From: Ignavibacteriae bacterium HGW-Ignavibacteriae-1 | GTDB lineage: Bacteria > Bacteroidota > Ignavibacteria > Kapaibacteriales > UBA2268 | Direction of reading: 5' to 3' | DNA length: 60,023 bases | Assembly: GCA_002839825.1 (NCBI GenBank) | Contig: PGYU01000015.1 | Location: 1 to 60,023 of the forward strand | Part shown: piece by piece, positions 25,375-35,554 of the stretch | How positions within the stretch are numbered: the stretch's first letter is position 1 | Layout: each line of letters starts with the position of its first letter | Made by a program: the position numbers and the translations under genes | The notes under the pieces: generated by a model | The model's input: the letters and a program-made list of their open reading frames with translations, nothing else | What the model was told of the DNA's origin: nothing | The model's database searches: none

Positions 25375-27762
25375 TTACATCCCAAACACAAAGTTTATCC
25401 AATAATTTCGTTCGGCGGCAGGGAAAAATTCCGGTCCGATGGCGCCCGATGCATAGTACAAATTCGTCAGATTGTTCACTACGGCATGAATTTTCATTTC
25501 TTCAAAAAATGGTAATTGCTTGAATGTGTAAATCAGGCTTGCATCCAGCACTGTATATGCGTCAAAGTTATTATCGGCGTAATATCCACCTCCGAGATGA
25601 CTTCTGATTCGCTCGTCACTTGTCAGCATATCGCCGAAATTATCCGTTTTGTAGGTGCCGACATGCTTTAGTGCTACTCCAAAGTACAAATCTTTGGTGC
25701 TTAAGCCTACGCGTAAATTTGCCATAAAATCGGGGAATCCGGCTATATTATTATCCGCAAGTGATACGATTTGACCGTGCCGAGTCGGGAAATTATATTC
25801 GATAATTTTATTTTGGCTATAGGTTGCGTTGCCGCGTATTGTCAAATCGAATGAATTTGAGAGATTGAAGATTTTTGTAGCCTGAAGCTCAATCCCGTAA
25901 TGGCGGGTTTTTGGGGCATTGCCGTCAATTGGCGAGCCGAATAAATCGGTTTGCCCGCTTTTGACAAGCTCATCAGCGTATTCCATCCAATAAAAGCCCG
26001 CATTTACGCTGAAATCTGTAGTCAAGTATCCCCAACCAAGCTCGAGATTGAGCATCTTTTCGGGTTTCACGACAGCTTTGCTGAAGTCGTAAAGCCGAGT
26101 GCCCTCTGCAGTAGTATCAAATGCAAATAGCGGCGTAGCACCCCAAAAGGCATCACTTGCAGCATAGAGATTCTTCATTCGTGGCTCACGAGAAGTGTGA
26201 GCAAGTGAAATGTATGTGTTCATTTCATCTGTGACGTTGTAGTTAACGCCGATTCGCGGATTGAAAAATACGTAATTCACATCAAAAAGTCTTTCGCCAT
26301 TGCCAACTGTAGTGCCATCAGTAGTTGAATACTGAGTGAAAACATTTCCTGCTTTTTCGTTTTCGATTCCATATGATTGATAAACAATTTGCGCATCCAA
26401 ATTCAGTGCTATTCTTTCATTCAAGAAATATTTTTCATTGGCAAACACGGAAAAGATCTCACGTATACCGTTATAGCTATAAAATTTGAAATCGGGGTCG
26501 AAATTTTCGGGTAAATTTTCGGCATAATTGATTTTTCCCCAATGATTGGAGCGGTGCATTCTGATTTCCATTCCGCTTGTGAAAATGCCATTTCCGTGAT
26601 TCCAGACCAGACGCGGAATCCAACCGCCGTATTTATTGCCTACAAAAGCGCGAATTATCGGATTTGTCGGGTCATTAGCATCAGGATAGCCATTTTGCTC
26701 GTTCAGACGGAATGAGGAGGCATCTGTCCAGCCTGTGCCGTCATAATCAAAATAGCCTTGCCCTGTTTTGAAAAAAAGCGCCGATTTCAGCTCAAGATTC
26801 TCGGAAATGTGCCAATCATTCAATAGTTCAATCTGCGGTTGCGAAAATTGCTCAACTTCCTGATTGCGTCGGACTGTCACCCAATCCACTTCCGTTCCGT
26901 TTTCGCGGTCATATGACCAATAATTGTAATTAGCTCTGCGTTTGTCGGCATCTTTTACATATGCTTTGGGCAAACCCGTGTAAGCCAAGCCGTCATATTG
27001 CGAACCTGCAATAAAATTTATTTGCGTTGTGAGATTTTCATCAAATCGTGCAAAGCCGAATTGGTAGCTATTCAAAGTTGCCCAAGATTGGTCGCGGTAA
27101 CCGAATGAATTGATACGATTCACACGAGTATAAAAAGCATATTTGTCGTCAATTATTCCGCTCGAAGCCGATAGCCCGAATTTTGAGCCGTATTGTCCGG
27201 CATCATATAGCGATGAGCCGCTTTCCTGAAAGCCAATTCCCGTGCTGAATTCGATAGACCTTTCACGAGCGAAATTTTTGGTGGTCATGATAATCGAGCC
27301 ACCAATCGCTGCGGGACCATAACTGCCAAGTCCGGCACCGCGTTGGACTTGGATGCTTTCCAGACCCGAAGCCAAATCAGTCATGTTAATCCAATAGAAA
27401 TTGTGGTCTTCGGGGTCATTTTGAGGTATTCCATTGATGACAATCGAAATCCGCCTTTGGTCGAATCCGCGAAGTGTAAGATTGGTATAACCGATAAAAT
27501 TTCCATTTTCAGAGTATGCCAGAATTGACGGCGTCTCGCTCAGAATTTTCGGTAAATCGTTTACTGTGTGGCGCTGGGCAATTTCCGAAACAGTGATTTC
27601 GGAGAAAGGTACGGGTGATTCTCGCTCTTGGGCGCGAGATGTAGTAACGGTGAGACTCGGTATCTTATATACACGAGTGGAATCTGCGTTCAGTTCTTCG
27701 GAATGAACGGTGAAAGCACCGACAAAAATCAGTGCAAATGCGATTAAGAAAATATTTCTCAT
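25375..27762 (-). CDS. TonB-dependent outer-membrane receptor under TPP riboswitch control
   Basis: The 795-residue protein starts at ATG 27762 with a signal peptide (IFLIAFALIFVGAFTVHS). A plug domain follows (about residues 45-150; LTLRGFDQRRISIVINGIP, GSYGPAAIGGSIIM), then a 22-strand barrel ending in an aromatic strand, WINFVFGM. Such receptors import scarce compounds with TonB energy. A TPP riboswitch sits directly upstream in the leader, so the likely cargo is thiamine or a thiamine precursor; this link is inferred from regulation. No inner-membrane thiamine transporter gene lies next to it. Confidence 0.93.
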   Translation of the reverse strand: MRNIFLIAFALIFVGAFTVHSEELNADSTRVYKIPSLTVTTSRAQERESPVPFSEITVSEIAQRHTVNDLPKILSETPSILAYSENGNFIGYTNLTLRGFDQRRISIVINGIPQNDPEDHNFYWINMTDLASGLESIQVQRGAGLGSYGPAAIGGSIIMTTKNFARERSIEFSTGIGFQESGSSLYDAGQYGSKFGLSASSGIIDDKYAFYTRVNRINSFGYRDQSWATLNSYQFGFARFDENLTTQINFIAGSQYDGLAYTGLPKAYVKDADKRRANYNYWSYDRENGTEVDWVTVRRNQEVEQFSQPQIELLNDWHISENLELKSALFFKTGQGYFDYDGTGWTDASSFRLNEQNGYPDANDPTNPIIRAFVGNKYGGWIPRLVWNHGNGIFTSGMEIRMHRSNHWGKINYAENLPENFDPDFKFYSYNGIREIFSVFANEKYFLNERIALNLDAQIVYQSYGIENEKAGNVFTQYSTTDGTTVGNGERLFDVNYVFFNPRIGVNYNVTDEMNTYISLAHTSREPRMKNLYAASDAFWGATPLFAFDTTAEGTRLYDFSKAVVKPEKMLNLELGWGYLTTDFSVNAGFYWMEYADELVKSGQTDLFGSPIDGNAPKTRHYGIELQATKIFNLSNSFDLTIRGNATYSQNKIIEYNFPTRHGQIVSLADNNIAGFPDFMANLRVGLSTKDLYFGVALKHVGTYKTDNFGDMLTSDERIRSHLGGGYYADNNFDAYTVLDASLIYTFKQLPFFEEMKIHAVVNNLTNLYYASGAIGPEFFPAAERNYWINFVFGM

Positions 27763-27840
27763 GGAAAACTCCAATGTTAATAATGAGTTCCCCGTTGAGA
27801 TTATGAGAGACTTGAATAATAGGGCTGTCCTTGCGGCACG

Positions 27841-27922
27841 CGTTTCCCTCCGCCGGTATTACCCGGATCAGGTTCAAGGAGACTCTCTCAGCCATACCTA
27901 TTTTGGTATAGCACCTCCAACG
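27841..27922 (-). promoter_or_regulatory. TPP (THI-box) riboswitch
   Basis: Minus strand, 5' to 3': CGTT, GGAGGTGC, a variable hairpin (CTATACC...GGTATGG), CTGAGAG, CTTGAACCTGATCCGGGTAA, TACCGGCGGAGGGAAACG. These are the conserved parts of the thiamine pyrophosphate aptamer in order; CGTT and AACG close stem P1. It lies about 80 bases before the TonB receptor ATG. When TPP is bound, expression should fall. The expression platform was not resolved. Confidence 0.95.
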
Positions 27923-28039
27923 GTCTTTAATTCTTTTGCCCAAACGATGCAAAAATGAATTTATTGTTAGTATCTAATTCTAACTCATACTACGCAAAAG
28001 CCGTATTGTACGTTAATAATAATTTACAAATAGCGAAAA

Positions 28040-28732
28040 ATGAAAAATTTAATTCAGTTAGAAAATTTAAGCAAAAGTTACGACGAAGGTTCGGGCAAAC
28101 ATCAAGTGTTTCTGGGCTTGAATTACAAATTCAAAGTTGGTGAAATCACCGTCATGTTCGGCAGAAGCGGCAGCGGAAAATCAACACTGCTCAATCTCAT
28201 CAGTGGTATTGATGTGCCCGATAGCGGAAGTATTATTATCAACAATGAAAATATTTCCGAGTTGAACGAGCACAAACGCACCATATTTCGCAGAAATCAT
28301 ATTGGCTTCATTTTCCAATTTTTCAATCTTATACCGACTTTGACATTGCTCGAAAATCTCCTTTTGCCAATGGAATTGAAGGGCAAGTTAACGAGCGAGG
28401 ACATCGAAAAAGCAAAAACGATGCTCGTAGAGGTTGGATTGGGCGGCAAAGATGCCAAATATCCCGATATGCTGTCAGGTGGCGAGCAACAACGCGTTGC
28501 AATTGCAAGGGCTTTGATTCACAATCCCGATATTATTTTGGCAGACGAGCCCACCGGAAATTTGGATAAACATACCGGTGCAAGTATAATCGAGCTTTTG
28601 GACAGACTTGTCAAGCAAAAGAACAAGACGATGATAATGGCTACACACAGCAAAGAGCTAATCGGATTGGCAGATAATATTTTATCAGTCGAGGGCGGCG
28701 GTCTTGTCAGCATAAGCAAAGAGGACATCTGA
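28040..28732 (+). CDS. ABC transporter ATPase, AttE/LolD-like
   Basis: The 230-residue ATPase has Walker A GRSGSGKST (41-49), the signature LSGGEQ (145-150), Walker B with ILADEPTG (166-173) and the H-loop ATHS. The sequence type is that of MacB/LolD ATPases that work with FtsX-like permeases. Its TGA overlaps the permease ATG (TGATG), and the third gene encodes an AttH-like protein, so the operon matches the AttEFGH arrangement. It is divergent from the riboswitch gene. Confidence 0.92.
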   Translation: MKNLIQLENLSKSYDEGSGKHQVFLGLNYKFKVGEITVMFGRSGSGKSTLLNLISGIDVPDSGSIIINNENISELNEHKRTIFRRNHIGFIFQFFNLIPTLTLLENLLLPMELKGKLTSEDIEKAKTMLVEVGLGGKDAKYPDMLSGGEQQRVAIARALIHNPDIILADEPTGNLDKHTGASIIELLDRLVKQKNKTMIMATHSKELIGLADNILSVEGGGLVSISKEDI

Positions 28733-31281
28733 TGGGATTCACGATAAATCTATCATCTTTACGCTATTATCTCAAAAACCCGATGCAACTGATTTTGTCA
28801 ATAGTTGGCGTGGCGCTTGGAGTAGGTGTTGTCGTTTCGATAGATTTGGCGAACGAAAGCGCTTACGAAGCCTTCAAACTTTCGATGCGTAGCGTGTCAG
28901 GAAATGCCACTCATTATATTTCCGGCGGTCCGAACGGATTCAGCGATTCGGTTTATCGGAAAATCAAAGTGGATAAAGCGTTTCGGAAGTCTGCTCCCGT
29001 TGTCGAAAAGTTTATCCGAATCCAAGATGAAAAGTTTGGTGTTGTTACCTTAATGGGAATTGACCCTTTTGCAGAGCAAGGTTTCAGGAATTATGTTAAT
29101 GCCGATGATTTCAATTTCGGTGGAGCATTGGGCGATTTTATTGTGTCCGAAAATGCTGTAATTATCCCAAAGGATTTGGCAAATGATTTGAATAAATCAA
29201 TCGGCGACACAATTACTGCCGAATCCGACGGTAAGATTTTTAAAATGTCAATAGCCGGAATTATCGAGCCTGATGAGAATTCGATTGATTTGAAAAATTT
29301 CGTATTTACCGATATTTCCACAGCCCAGCATCTATTGGGAATGGGCGATATGATTTCGCGAATTGATTTGATTTTGCCCGAAGAAAATGAAAAGCAAATC
29401 TTAGCGGAATTAAAGCAAAATTTACCCGAATATACAAATATTAATCCTTCTGCGGCGCGCTCTAAAGCCGGGTCGGGAATGACGGAATCCTTCAGAATCA
29501 ATCTCGCTGCAATGAGTTTGCTTGCATTAATTGTCGGGATATTTTTAATTTATAATACTATGACATTTGCCGTTGTTCGCCGTCGCCAATATATCGGATT
29601 GTTGCGTTCTTTGGGCGTCACGGGGAAAGAGATTTATTTTTTGGTGCTGAGAGAGGCTTTCATAATCGGCTTGATTGGCACATTTCTGGGTATTGCGATT
29701 GGAATTCAATTGGGCTATTTCATGACCAATTTGGTTACAAAAGTAATTAATGATATGTATTTCGTACTTCAAGTGCAAACCGTTGAGGTGTCTTCATTTA
29801 GTTTACTCAAAGGAATGTTGCTCGGTTTGGCAGCAACTGTGATTGCGGCTCTCAAACCTGCCCACGAAGCCGGAAAAGTTCCTGCCGGAATGGCGCTCGC
29901 TCGTTCGTCGCAAGAGAAAAAGCTCAAATCGCAAATTTCAAAATTCAATATTTGGGGCATCATCATATTTTTATCGGCGATTCCTATTTTATTTATCGAA
30001 ACTGATAGTATTTATCTTACTTATCTCGGCGTTGTTCCGGTGATTCTGGGATTCAGTTTGCTCATACCGCAATTCATTATAACAATAGTCGCAATAATTA
30101 AACCTGTGGTTTCTAAAATATTCGGAACGATTGGTTCGATGGCTGCACGCAGTATTGTTACTCAACTTAGCCGGACGACTATTGCTGTTGCGGCTCTATG
30201 TGTAGCAGTTTCAGCGGCAATCGGAATCGGGACTATGGTCAAAAGTTTTCGCAATACGGTTGATGATTGGTTGCATTTCAGGCTCAAGGCGGATATTTAT
30301 GCTTCGGTGCCGACAAATGTTTCGCGATTCAACGATGGAACATTTTCGCGTGACATTGCCGATAGAATCTTGGAATTGGATGAAGTTAGAGCAATGAATT
30401 TATACCGCGAATATCAACTCAATGACGGCGGAAGGATTTACCACCTGCTTGCCGCTCAGGTTCAGTCTTTCGAGCATGAACAATTCAAGACGGAAGGCGG
30501 AATTTCGATGGACGAACTTTGGGACAAATTCCAAAATGAAAATTCAATCATCATGAGCGAATCTTTCGCGTTCAAAAATAAAGTCGAAATTGGCGATACT
30601 TTGTCCTTAGTCACAGATAGAGGGCGAGTAACGTTCAACATTGACGGTTTATATTATGATTACAGTTCGGACATTGGGCTGTTGATGCTTGCGATGGACA
30701 CATATCGAAAGCATTTTGATGATGAGATGTTATCGGGAATTGCTGTATTTGCCAAAGAAGGAGTAAATATTGATTCATTGGAACGAAAAATTAAAATTGC
30801 AGCAGGCGACGATATCGAATTTCTTGTTCGCTCGAATAAAAGGCTAATTGATGGCTCGATTGAAATTTTCGACCGAACATTTATCATCACTAATGTTTTG
30901 CAATTACTTGCAATTTCGGTCGCTTTTATAGGGATTTTATCGGCATTGATGGCATTGCAACTTGAGCGAGCCCGCGAATTCGGCGTTTTGCGTTCAATCG
31001 GGATGACGCCCGCCCAACTCCGAAAACTTGTAATATTGCAAACTGGAATTATGGGATTCATTGCAGCAATTGCAGCGCTGCCACTCGGGAATATTTTGGC
31101 ATATATTCTCGTTACGGTGGTGAACAAACGCTCTTTCGGATGGACAGTCAATTTTGAATTTATCCCGGAATATATGCTCCAAGGATTTGTAGTTTCGATA
31201 TTAGCTTCAGTTCTGGCAGGAATTTATCCGGCAATTAAGTTATCTCAGTCTTCTCCGGCTAATTCGTTGAGGGAGGAATAA
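28732..31281 (+). CDS. Fused FtsX-type permease (AttF-AttG like)
   Basis: The 849-residue inner-membrane protein has the layout of two joined FtsX permeases: N-terminal helix, a periplasmic MacB-type domain (about 40-240), three helices with an FtsX signature (FAVVRRRQYIGLLRSLGVTG, about 280-300), two to four further helices, a second periplasmic domain (about 520-710), and a C-terminal FtsX unit (REFGVLRSIGMTPAQLRKL). In other bacteria AttF and AttG are separate genes or fused as here. It probably moves a lipid or hydrophobic cargo to the outer face by mechanotransmission; the cargo is not known. Confidence 0.88.
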   Translation: MGFTINLSSLRYYLKNPMQLILSIVGVALGVGVVVSIDLANESAYEAFKLSMRSVSGNATHYISGGPNGFSDSVYRKIKVDKAFRKSAPVVEKFIRIQDEKFGVVTLMGIDPFAEQGFRNYVNADDFNFGGALGDFIVSENAVIIPKDLANDLNKSIGDTITAESDGKIFKMSIAGIIEPDENSIDLKNFVFTDISTAQHLLGMGDMISRIDLILPEENEKQILAELKQNLPEYTNINPSAARSKAGSGMTESFRINLAAMSLLALIVGIFLIYNTMTFAVVRRRQYIGLLRSLGVTGKEIYFLVLREAFIIGLIGTFLGIAIGIQLGYFMTNLVTKVINDMYFVLQVQTVEVSSFSLLKGMLLGLAATVIAALKPAHEAGKVPAGMALARSSQEKKLKSQISKFNIWGIIIFLSAIPILFIETDSIYLTYLGVVPVILGFSLLIPQFIITIVAIIKPVVSKIFGTIGSMAARSIVTQLSRTTIAVAALCVAVSAAIGIGTMVKSFRNTVDDWLHFRLKADIYASVPTNVSRFNDGTFSRDIADRILELDEVRAMNLYREYQLNDGGRIYHLLAAQVQSFEHEQFKTEGGISMDELWDKFQNENSIIMSESFAFKNKVEIGDTLSLVTDRGRVTFNIDGLYYDYSSDIGLLMLAMDTYRKHFDDEMLSGIAVFAKEGVNIDSLERKIKIAAGDDIEFLVRSNKRLIDGSIEIFDRTFIITNVLQLLAISVAFIGILSALMALQLERAREFGVLRSIGMTPAQLRKLVILQTGIMGFIAAIAALPLGNILAYILVTVVNKRSFGWTVNFEFIPEYMLQGFVVSILASVLAGIYPAIKLSQSSPANSLREE

Positions 31282-32447
31282 TGAAGCGATATTTGATGTC
31301 CACAGGTGCGCTTGTCCTATTTGTTGCAATGGTTATTTTGTTCTTAATCTATGGTATAAAACGAGATAGCAAATTGCCTCAAAGCTTTAATTCTATATCC
31401 GTTAGCGATGCTATGAGTGCAGATGAAGGAAACTATACCAAAGCTTTAGAGCCGCGAGAGTTCATATTCCCCGAAGACCACGGGTCGCATGACGGTTTCA
31501 AAATTGAATGGTGGTATTTTACGGGAAATTTATCGGATGAAAATGGCAATCGTTTTGGCTACCAATTTACAATTTTTCGCAATGCATTGTCCTCCGATTC
31601 AGTTTCCAAGCAATCGTCAATGTCAACAAATCAGCTTTATCTTGCACATTTCGCTCTGACTGATGTATCAAACGGCAAATTTTATTATGCCGACAAATAT
31701 TCTCGTGGCGCTGCAAATCTGGCAGGAGCATCGTATTTACCACTGAAAATTCATGTCGAAGATTGGACGATTTCCGCAAACGAAGAATATAATGGCGACT
31801 ATCTCATGCCCGAATTTAAAATCAAAGCCGATGCAGGTGATTTCGCTATCGAATTTGATGTAGTTCCACTTAAAAGCATTGTAAAACATGGAGTTAATGG
31901 CCTTAGTGCCAAAAGCAACACCCCCGGAAATGCCTCTTATTATTATTCATATACCAGAATGGATACTCGCGGTCAAATCAAAGTCGGTGAAAAAAAATAT
32001 TCGGTTAGCGGGAATTCGTGGATGGATAGAGAATGGAGCACAAGCGCCTTGGATTCAGCTCAGGTCGGGTGGGATTGGTTTTCGCTGCAATTGGATAATG
32101 AGCACGAAATCATGTTTTTCATGCTCAGAAATCGAGACGGAACTTTTAACTTTGGCAAAGGAACGATGATTTATCCCGATGGAAAACACGAATATATCAG
32201 CCCAAACGATATTAATATTAGGGCATCTAAGCATTGGACAAATGAGGAAGGACATAAATATCCGTCCGGCTGGACAATGAAAAGTGACAAATATAATTTT
32301 GATTTGCAAATCGCAACCCAAGTCGCAGACCAAGAGCTGAAGCTAATCATTAGGTATTATGAAGGCTCGGTAAGCATTGACGGAACGCATAAAGGGCAAA
32401 AAGTCAAGGGTTATGGCTATGCAGAATTGACGGGATATACGAATTAA
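31281..32447 (+). CDS. attH: AttH/CrtC-like lipocalin-type protein
   Basis: The 388-residue protein has an N-terminal membrane anchor (about residues 8-26) and then two beta-barrel lipocalin-like domains. The family signature is DHGSHDGFKIEWWYFTGNL (about 68-86), with a later SGNSWMDREWSTSAL. AttH/CrtC relatives bind, or in CrtC hydrate, hydrophobic substrates such as carotenoids. The start shares one base with the permease stop, so the protein is probably the periplasmic substrate-handling partner of that ABC transporter. Confidence 0.85.
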   Translation: MKRYLMSTGALVLFVAMVILFLIYGIKRDSKLPQSFNSISVSDAMSADEGNYTKALEPREFIFPEDHGSHDGFKIEWWYFTGNLSDENGNRFGYQFTIFRNALSSDSVSKQSSMSTNQLYLAHFALTDVSNGKFYYADKYSRGAANLAGASYLPLKIHVEDWTISANEEYNGDYLMPEFKIKADAGDFAIEFDVVPLKSIVKHGVNGLSAKSNTPGNASYYYSYTRMDTRGQIKVGEKKYSVSGNSWMDREWSTSALDSAQVGWDWFSLQLDNEHEIMFFMLRNRDGTFNFGKGTMIYPDGKHEYISPNDINIRASKHWTNEEGHKYPSGWTMKSDKYNFDLQIATQVADQELKLIIRYYEGSVSIDGTHKGQKVKGYGYAELTGYTN

Positions 32448-32513
32448 TTTGTTTATTAACGGTAAGTTTGTTAAATTTCATTTCTGTATCTTACAAATTA
32501 TTTGGAGTATATT

Positions 32514-33326
32514 ATGGATTTCGAATTATTCCCTATCGTTTTAGTTTTAGTAGCAATAATATTAGCTTCTGCAGTTAAAGTTGTTCGCGAATACGACAGA
32601 GCCGTCGTTTTCAGACTTGGTCGTTTGATTGGATTCAAAGGTCCCGGACTTATCATACTCATCCCATTCATTGACCGTATGATAAGAGTCTCACTCAGAA
32701 CTATTACAATGGATATCGAGCCTCAAGATGTTATCACTAAGGACAACGTCTCAATCAAAGTAAACGCAGTGCTTTATTTCCGTGTAGTTTACCCGGACAA
32801 AGCAATTGTTGATGTCGAAAACTATTTGTATGCCACAAACCAAATCGCTCAAACTACTCTCAGAAGTATTCTTGGGCAATCAGATTTGGACGAAATCCTT
32901 TCGGAACGAGAACAAATCAACGTGCGTCTTCAGCAAATCATTGACGAGCATACCGAACCTTGGGGTATTAAAGTAGCTTCAGTAGAAGTAAAACAAATTG
33001 ACTTACCTTTGGAAATGCAACGCGCCATGGCTAAGCAAGCCCAAGCAGAACGTGAACGCCGTGCCAAAGTAATCAACGCCGACGGTGAATTCCAAGCCTC
33101 GAAAAAACTTGCCGAAGCAGCCGAACAAATTTCGAAGCATCCTATTGCATTGCAATTACGCTTTTTGCAAACATTAGCCGATGTTGCTACCGAAAAGAAT
33201 TCTACTATTATTTTCCCTGTGCCGATTGACTTGTTGACTCCATTTATGGAACAATCTCGCAACATGACAAGTGAAAATTTGGATGAATTCAAAAAATTAA
33301 TAGAAAATTTCTCTAAGAAAGATTAG
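32514..33326 (+). CDS. Slipin/stomatin-like SPFH-domain membrane protein
   Basis: The 270-residue protein has one N-terminal membrane helix (about 4-22) and an SPFH/band-7 domain starting [22 protein letters not shown], a hallmark of bacterial slipins. It probably forms membrane-domain scaffolds. ATG 32514 is chosen over TTG 32502 because GGAG (32504-32507) is well placed. The usual NfeD partner gene is absent; the gene follows attH by 66 bases and precedes the peptidase by 16, so it may be in the same transcript. Confidence 0.92.
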   Translation: MDFELFPIVLVLVAIILASAVKVVREYDRAVVFRLGRLIGFKGPGLIILIPFIDRMIRVSLRTITMDIEPQDVITKDNVSIKVNAVLYFRVVYPDKAIVDVENYLYATNQIAQTTLRSILGQSDLDEILSEREQINVRLQQIIDEHTEPWGIKVASVEVKQIDLPLEMQRAMAKQAQAERERRAKVINADGEFQASKKLAEAAEQISKHPIALQLRFLQTLADVATEKNSTIIFPVPIDLLTPFMEQSRNMTSENLDEFKKLIENFSKKD

Positions 33327-33342
33327 GACAATAAGATAAAAT

Positions 33343-35481
33343 ATGAAAAATTTTCTTAATTTCACTTGCACATTGAGTATTATATTCATTGCTTTTTTGG
33401 GGGTATCTGCTGACACAAAAGGGCAGATACCCGATTATTTAACACCGTTTGACGAAAATAAGCATATTTGCACAGAAGCTTGTGGTAAATATTATAATCA
33501 TCTGCGGCTCCAATCCGAAGATGAACTGACTACTTTGAATTATGATGTCTTGAGATATGATTTGTTTTTAGATTGGCGAGATTTACTACTCTTCGGCAAA
33601 AATGACAGCATTTTTTATAAAGCTGTCCAGACAATTCAATTGCAAATCGCCGAAGACGGCACCAAAATAATCGAATTAGATGCTGCCAATATGATTATTA
33701 ATTCTGTTTATATTGATGGAGTATTGCTCACTGACGATGAGTTATATACAGACACAAAACTCGAAATCGTATTTCCTGAATCAAAAAATAAGAATGAAAT
33801 CGTTGAAATTGTTATAAATTATGAGATTAATCGCAGTTTCAGATATGGTATATCTTTTTTCAAGAAAGGGGAAGTTCGATATAATGGACGTAATTATTTA
33901 GTCGAAGAAAACCTAGCATATACATTCGGTGAACCCGAAATTTCCAGATATTGGATGCCTTGTAATGACATTCCAAGCGATAAAGCCTTAACTTCGGTTG
34001 CTATAAAAGTGCCCGAAGGCTATACAGGATTGGCTCACGGTTATCTTGATTCGCTCTATACAAATCCCGATCTTGATAATGTTAATGGCGGATATTCTAT
34101 TTATTACTACAGAAGCAACGAGCCTATTTCAACTTACTTAATGGTCGCCGTAGCATCAAAATACAAACATTTCAGCGACGAATACATCCGAGTAAGCAAC
34201 CCTGCCGATACAGTTCCTATAGATTATTACGTTTGGCAAGTTGATTACGATGGTGATTTTACAAAGGGAGATGCTCGCGATGCCAAAAAGGTACTATCGC
34301 CAAATCCTGAAATGCTGGAATTGTATTCCAAACTTTTTGTAGAATTTCCTTACGATAATTACGGAATAGTGGCAATCGAACCGGTCTGGTACGGAGGTAT
34401 GGAACAACCAAACATGGTGACAATAAACCGCAATTGGCTGACGGGAACAGGAGAAATTGGATTAGCTCACGAAGCAGCACACCAATGGATTGGCAATTTG
34501 ATTACTTGTGCCACTTGGCAAGACATTTGGATAAACGAGGGCGGAGCATCCTGGTGCGAGGCATTTTGGTTAGAACATCGAAATGATGACCCATATGCAT
34601 ACAGGTTTATGATTAGCAATCATGCTCGTCACTATCTGAACAACAAAGTTGCTCATCATGTCACGCCATACGGAATTTCTACAGATTCGGTCTTTATTCA
34701 CGGAGTTGTTACGTATTCCAAAGCCGGATTTATTTTTAATATGCTACATTATTATTTTGGACGCGAAAAATTCTTAGAATTCCTTAGAGTTGTGATGAAC
34801 GATTATAGATTTGAACCTATATCAACCGAGGAATTAAAGAATGCAATGGTGAAATTTTCGCCCGACGATGAGTCATTTATAGTCGAATTTTTCGAACATT
34901 GGCTATATTCTCCCGGACATCCGGTTTTCAAGATTGATTACGAAGTCAGCGAAATTGGCGAAAGCGATTATGCAATAGACCTGTCTATATCGCAGGTGCA
35001 AAATCCTACAATCTTCAGAGAGTATTATATCTCCAAAGTTCCACTTTTATTTTTCAAAGATGGTATTGCACAAAAACGATACGAGTACATTCACAACCAG
35101 CGGCAAATGTTCATCGGTGTAAGCACAGATTTTATTCCTGATTCGGTTTCTCTTGATTGGTCGGAATTGCTTTTCAGCATAGAAGGAGGAGCGAGCTCAA
35201 TTCGTACTGTCGGATTAAGCAACGAACAAATTTCTGTGTCTCCAAATCCCCTTGCAAGCGGCGGCATATTCAACCTGACATTCGATTTGCCAAACGCCGC
35301 CCAATCCCGAATCTACCTTGTTGATGCTCTCGGACGAGAAGTCTCGGAAATCAAATCGGGTATGCTCGAAAGCGGAAATTACCAATTCAATATCCCGACT
35401 ATAAATCTTTTGCCGGGTGCATATACTTTGGTATTCGATTTCGATAGTAAGATTGTGGTGAAGAGGGTCGTGGTTTTGTAG
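33343..35481 (+). CDS. Secreted M1-family metallopeptidase with T9SS sorting domain
   Basis: The 712-residue protein has a signal peptide (about 1-28), an M1 aminopeptidase N-like domain (about 50-300) and the catalytic region: GGMEQPN and then the zinc site HEAAH (376-380) with Glu399, spaced exactly HExxH-18-E. The last 85 residues or so are a T9SS sorting domain (SVSPNPLASGG ... VVVKR-type end), different in sequence from those at 12-14 kb. It should act outside the cell or on the surface as an aminopeptidase. Promoter not seen; probably co-transcribed with the slipin. Confidence 0.93.
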   Translation: MKNFLNFTCTLSIIFIAFLGVSADTKGQIPDYLTPFDENKHICTEACGKYYNHLRLQSEDELTTLNYDVLRYDLFLDWRDLLLFGKNDSIFYKAVQTIQLQIAEDGTKIIELDAANMIINSVYIDGVLLTDDELYTDTKLEIVFPESKNKNEIVEIVINYEINRSFRYGISFFKKGEVRYNGRNYLVEENLAYTFGEPEISRYWMPCNDIPSDKALTSVAIKVPEGYTGLAHGYLDSLYTNPDLDNVNGGYSIYYYRSNEPISTYLMVAVASKYKHFSDEYIRVSNPADTVPIDYYVWQVDYDGDFTKGDARDAKKVLSPNPEMLELYSKLFVEFPYDNYGIVAIEPVWYGGMEQPNMVTINRNWLTGTGEIGLAHEAAHQWIGNLITCATWQDIWINEGGASWCEAFWLEHRNDDPYAYRFMISNHARHYLNNKVAHHVTPYGISTDSVFIHGVVTYSKAGFIFNMLHYYFGREKFLEFLRVVMNDYRFEPISTEELKNAMVKFSPDDESFIVEFFEHWLYSPGHPVFKIDYEVSEIGESDYAIDLSISQVQNPTIFREYYISKVPLLFFKDGIAQKRYEYIHNQRQMFIGVSTDFIPDSVSLDWSELLFSIEGGASSIRTVGLSNEQISVSPNPLASGGIFNLTFDLPNAAQSRIYLVDALGREVSEIKSGMLESGNYQFNIPTINLLPGAYTLVFDFDSKIVVKRVVVL

Positions 35482-35503
35482 GGTTTAAGAGATTTTTAAG
35501 CAA

Positions 35504-35540
35504 AAAAAAATAGCTACCCGATTGGAGTAGCTATTTTTTT
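35504..35540. terminator. Bidirectional terminator between the M1 peptidase and rpsD
   Basis: AAAAAAATAGCTAC and GTAGCTATTTTTTT are inverted arms around CCGATTGGA. Each strand shows a stem followed by seven or more T residues, so it can end both convergent transcripts. Confidence 0.9.
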
Positions 35541-35554
35541 TATTTTCATTAGTT

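Noticed and set aside
27665-27952. 95-residue minus-strand frame over the thiamine receptor leader
   Set aside because: The conserved sequence is explained by the TPP riboswitch; no protein signal remains.
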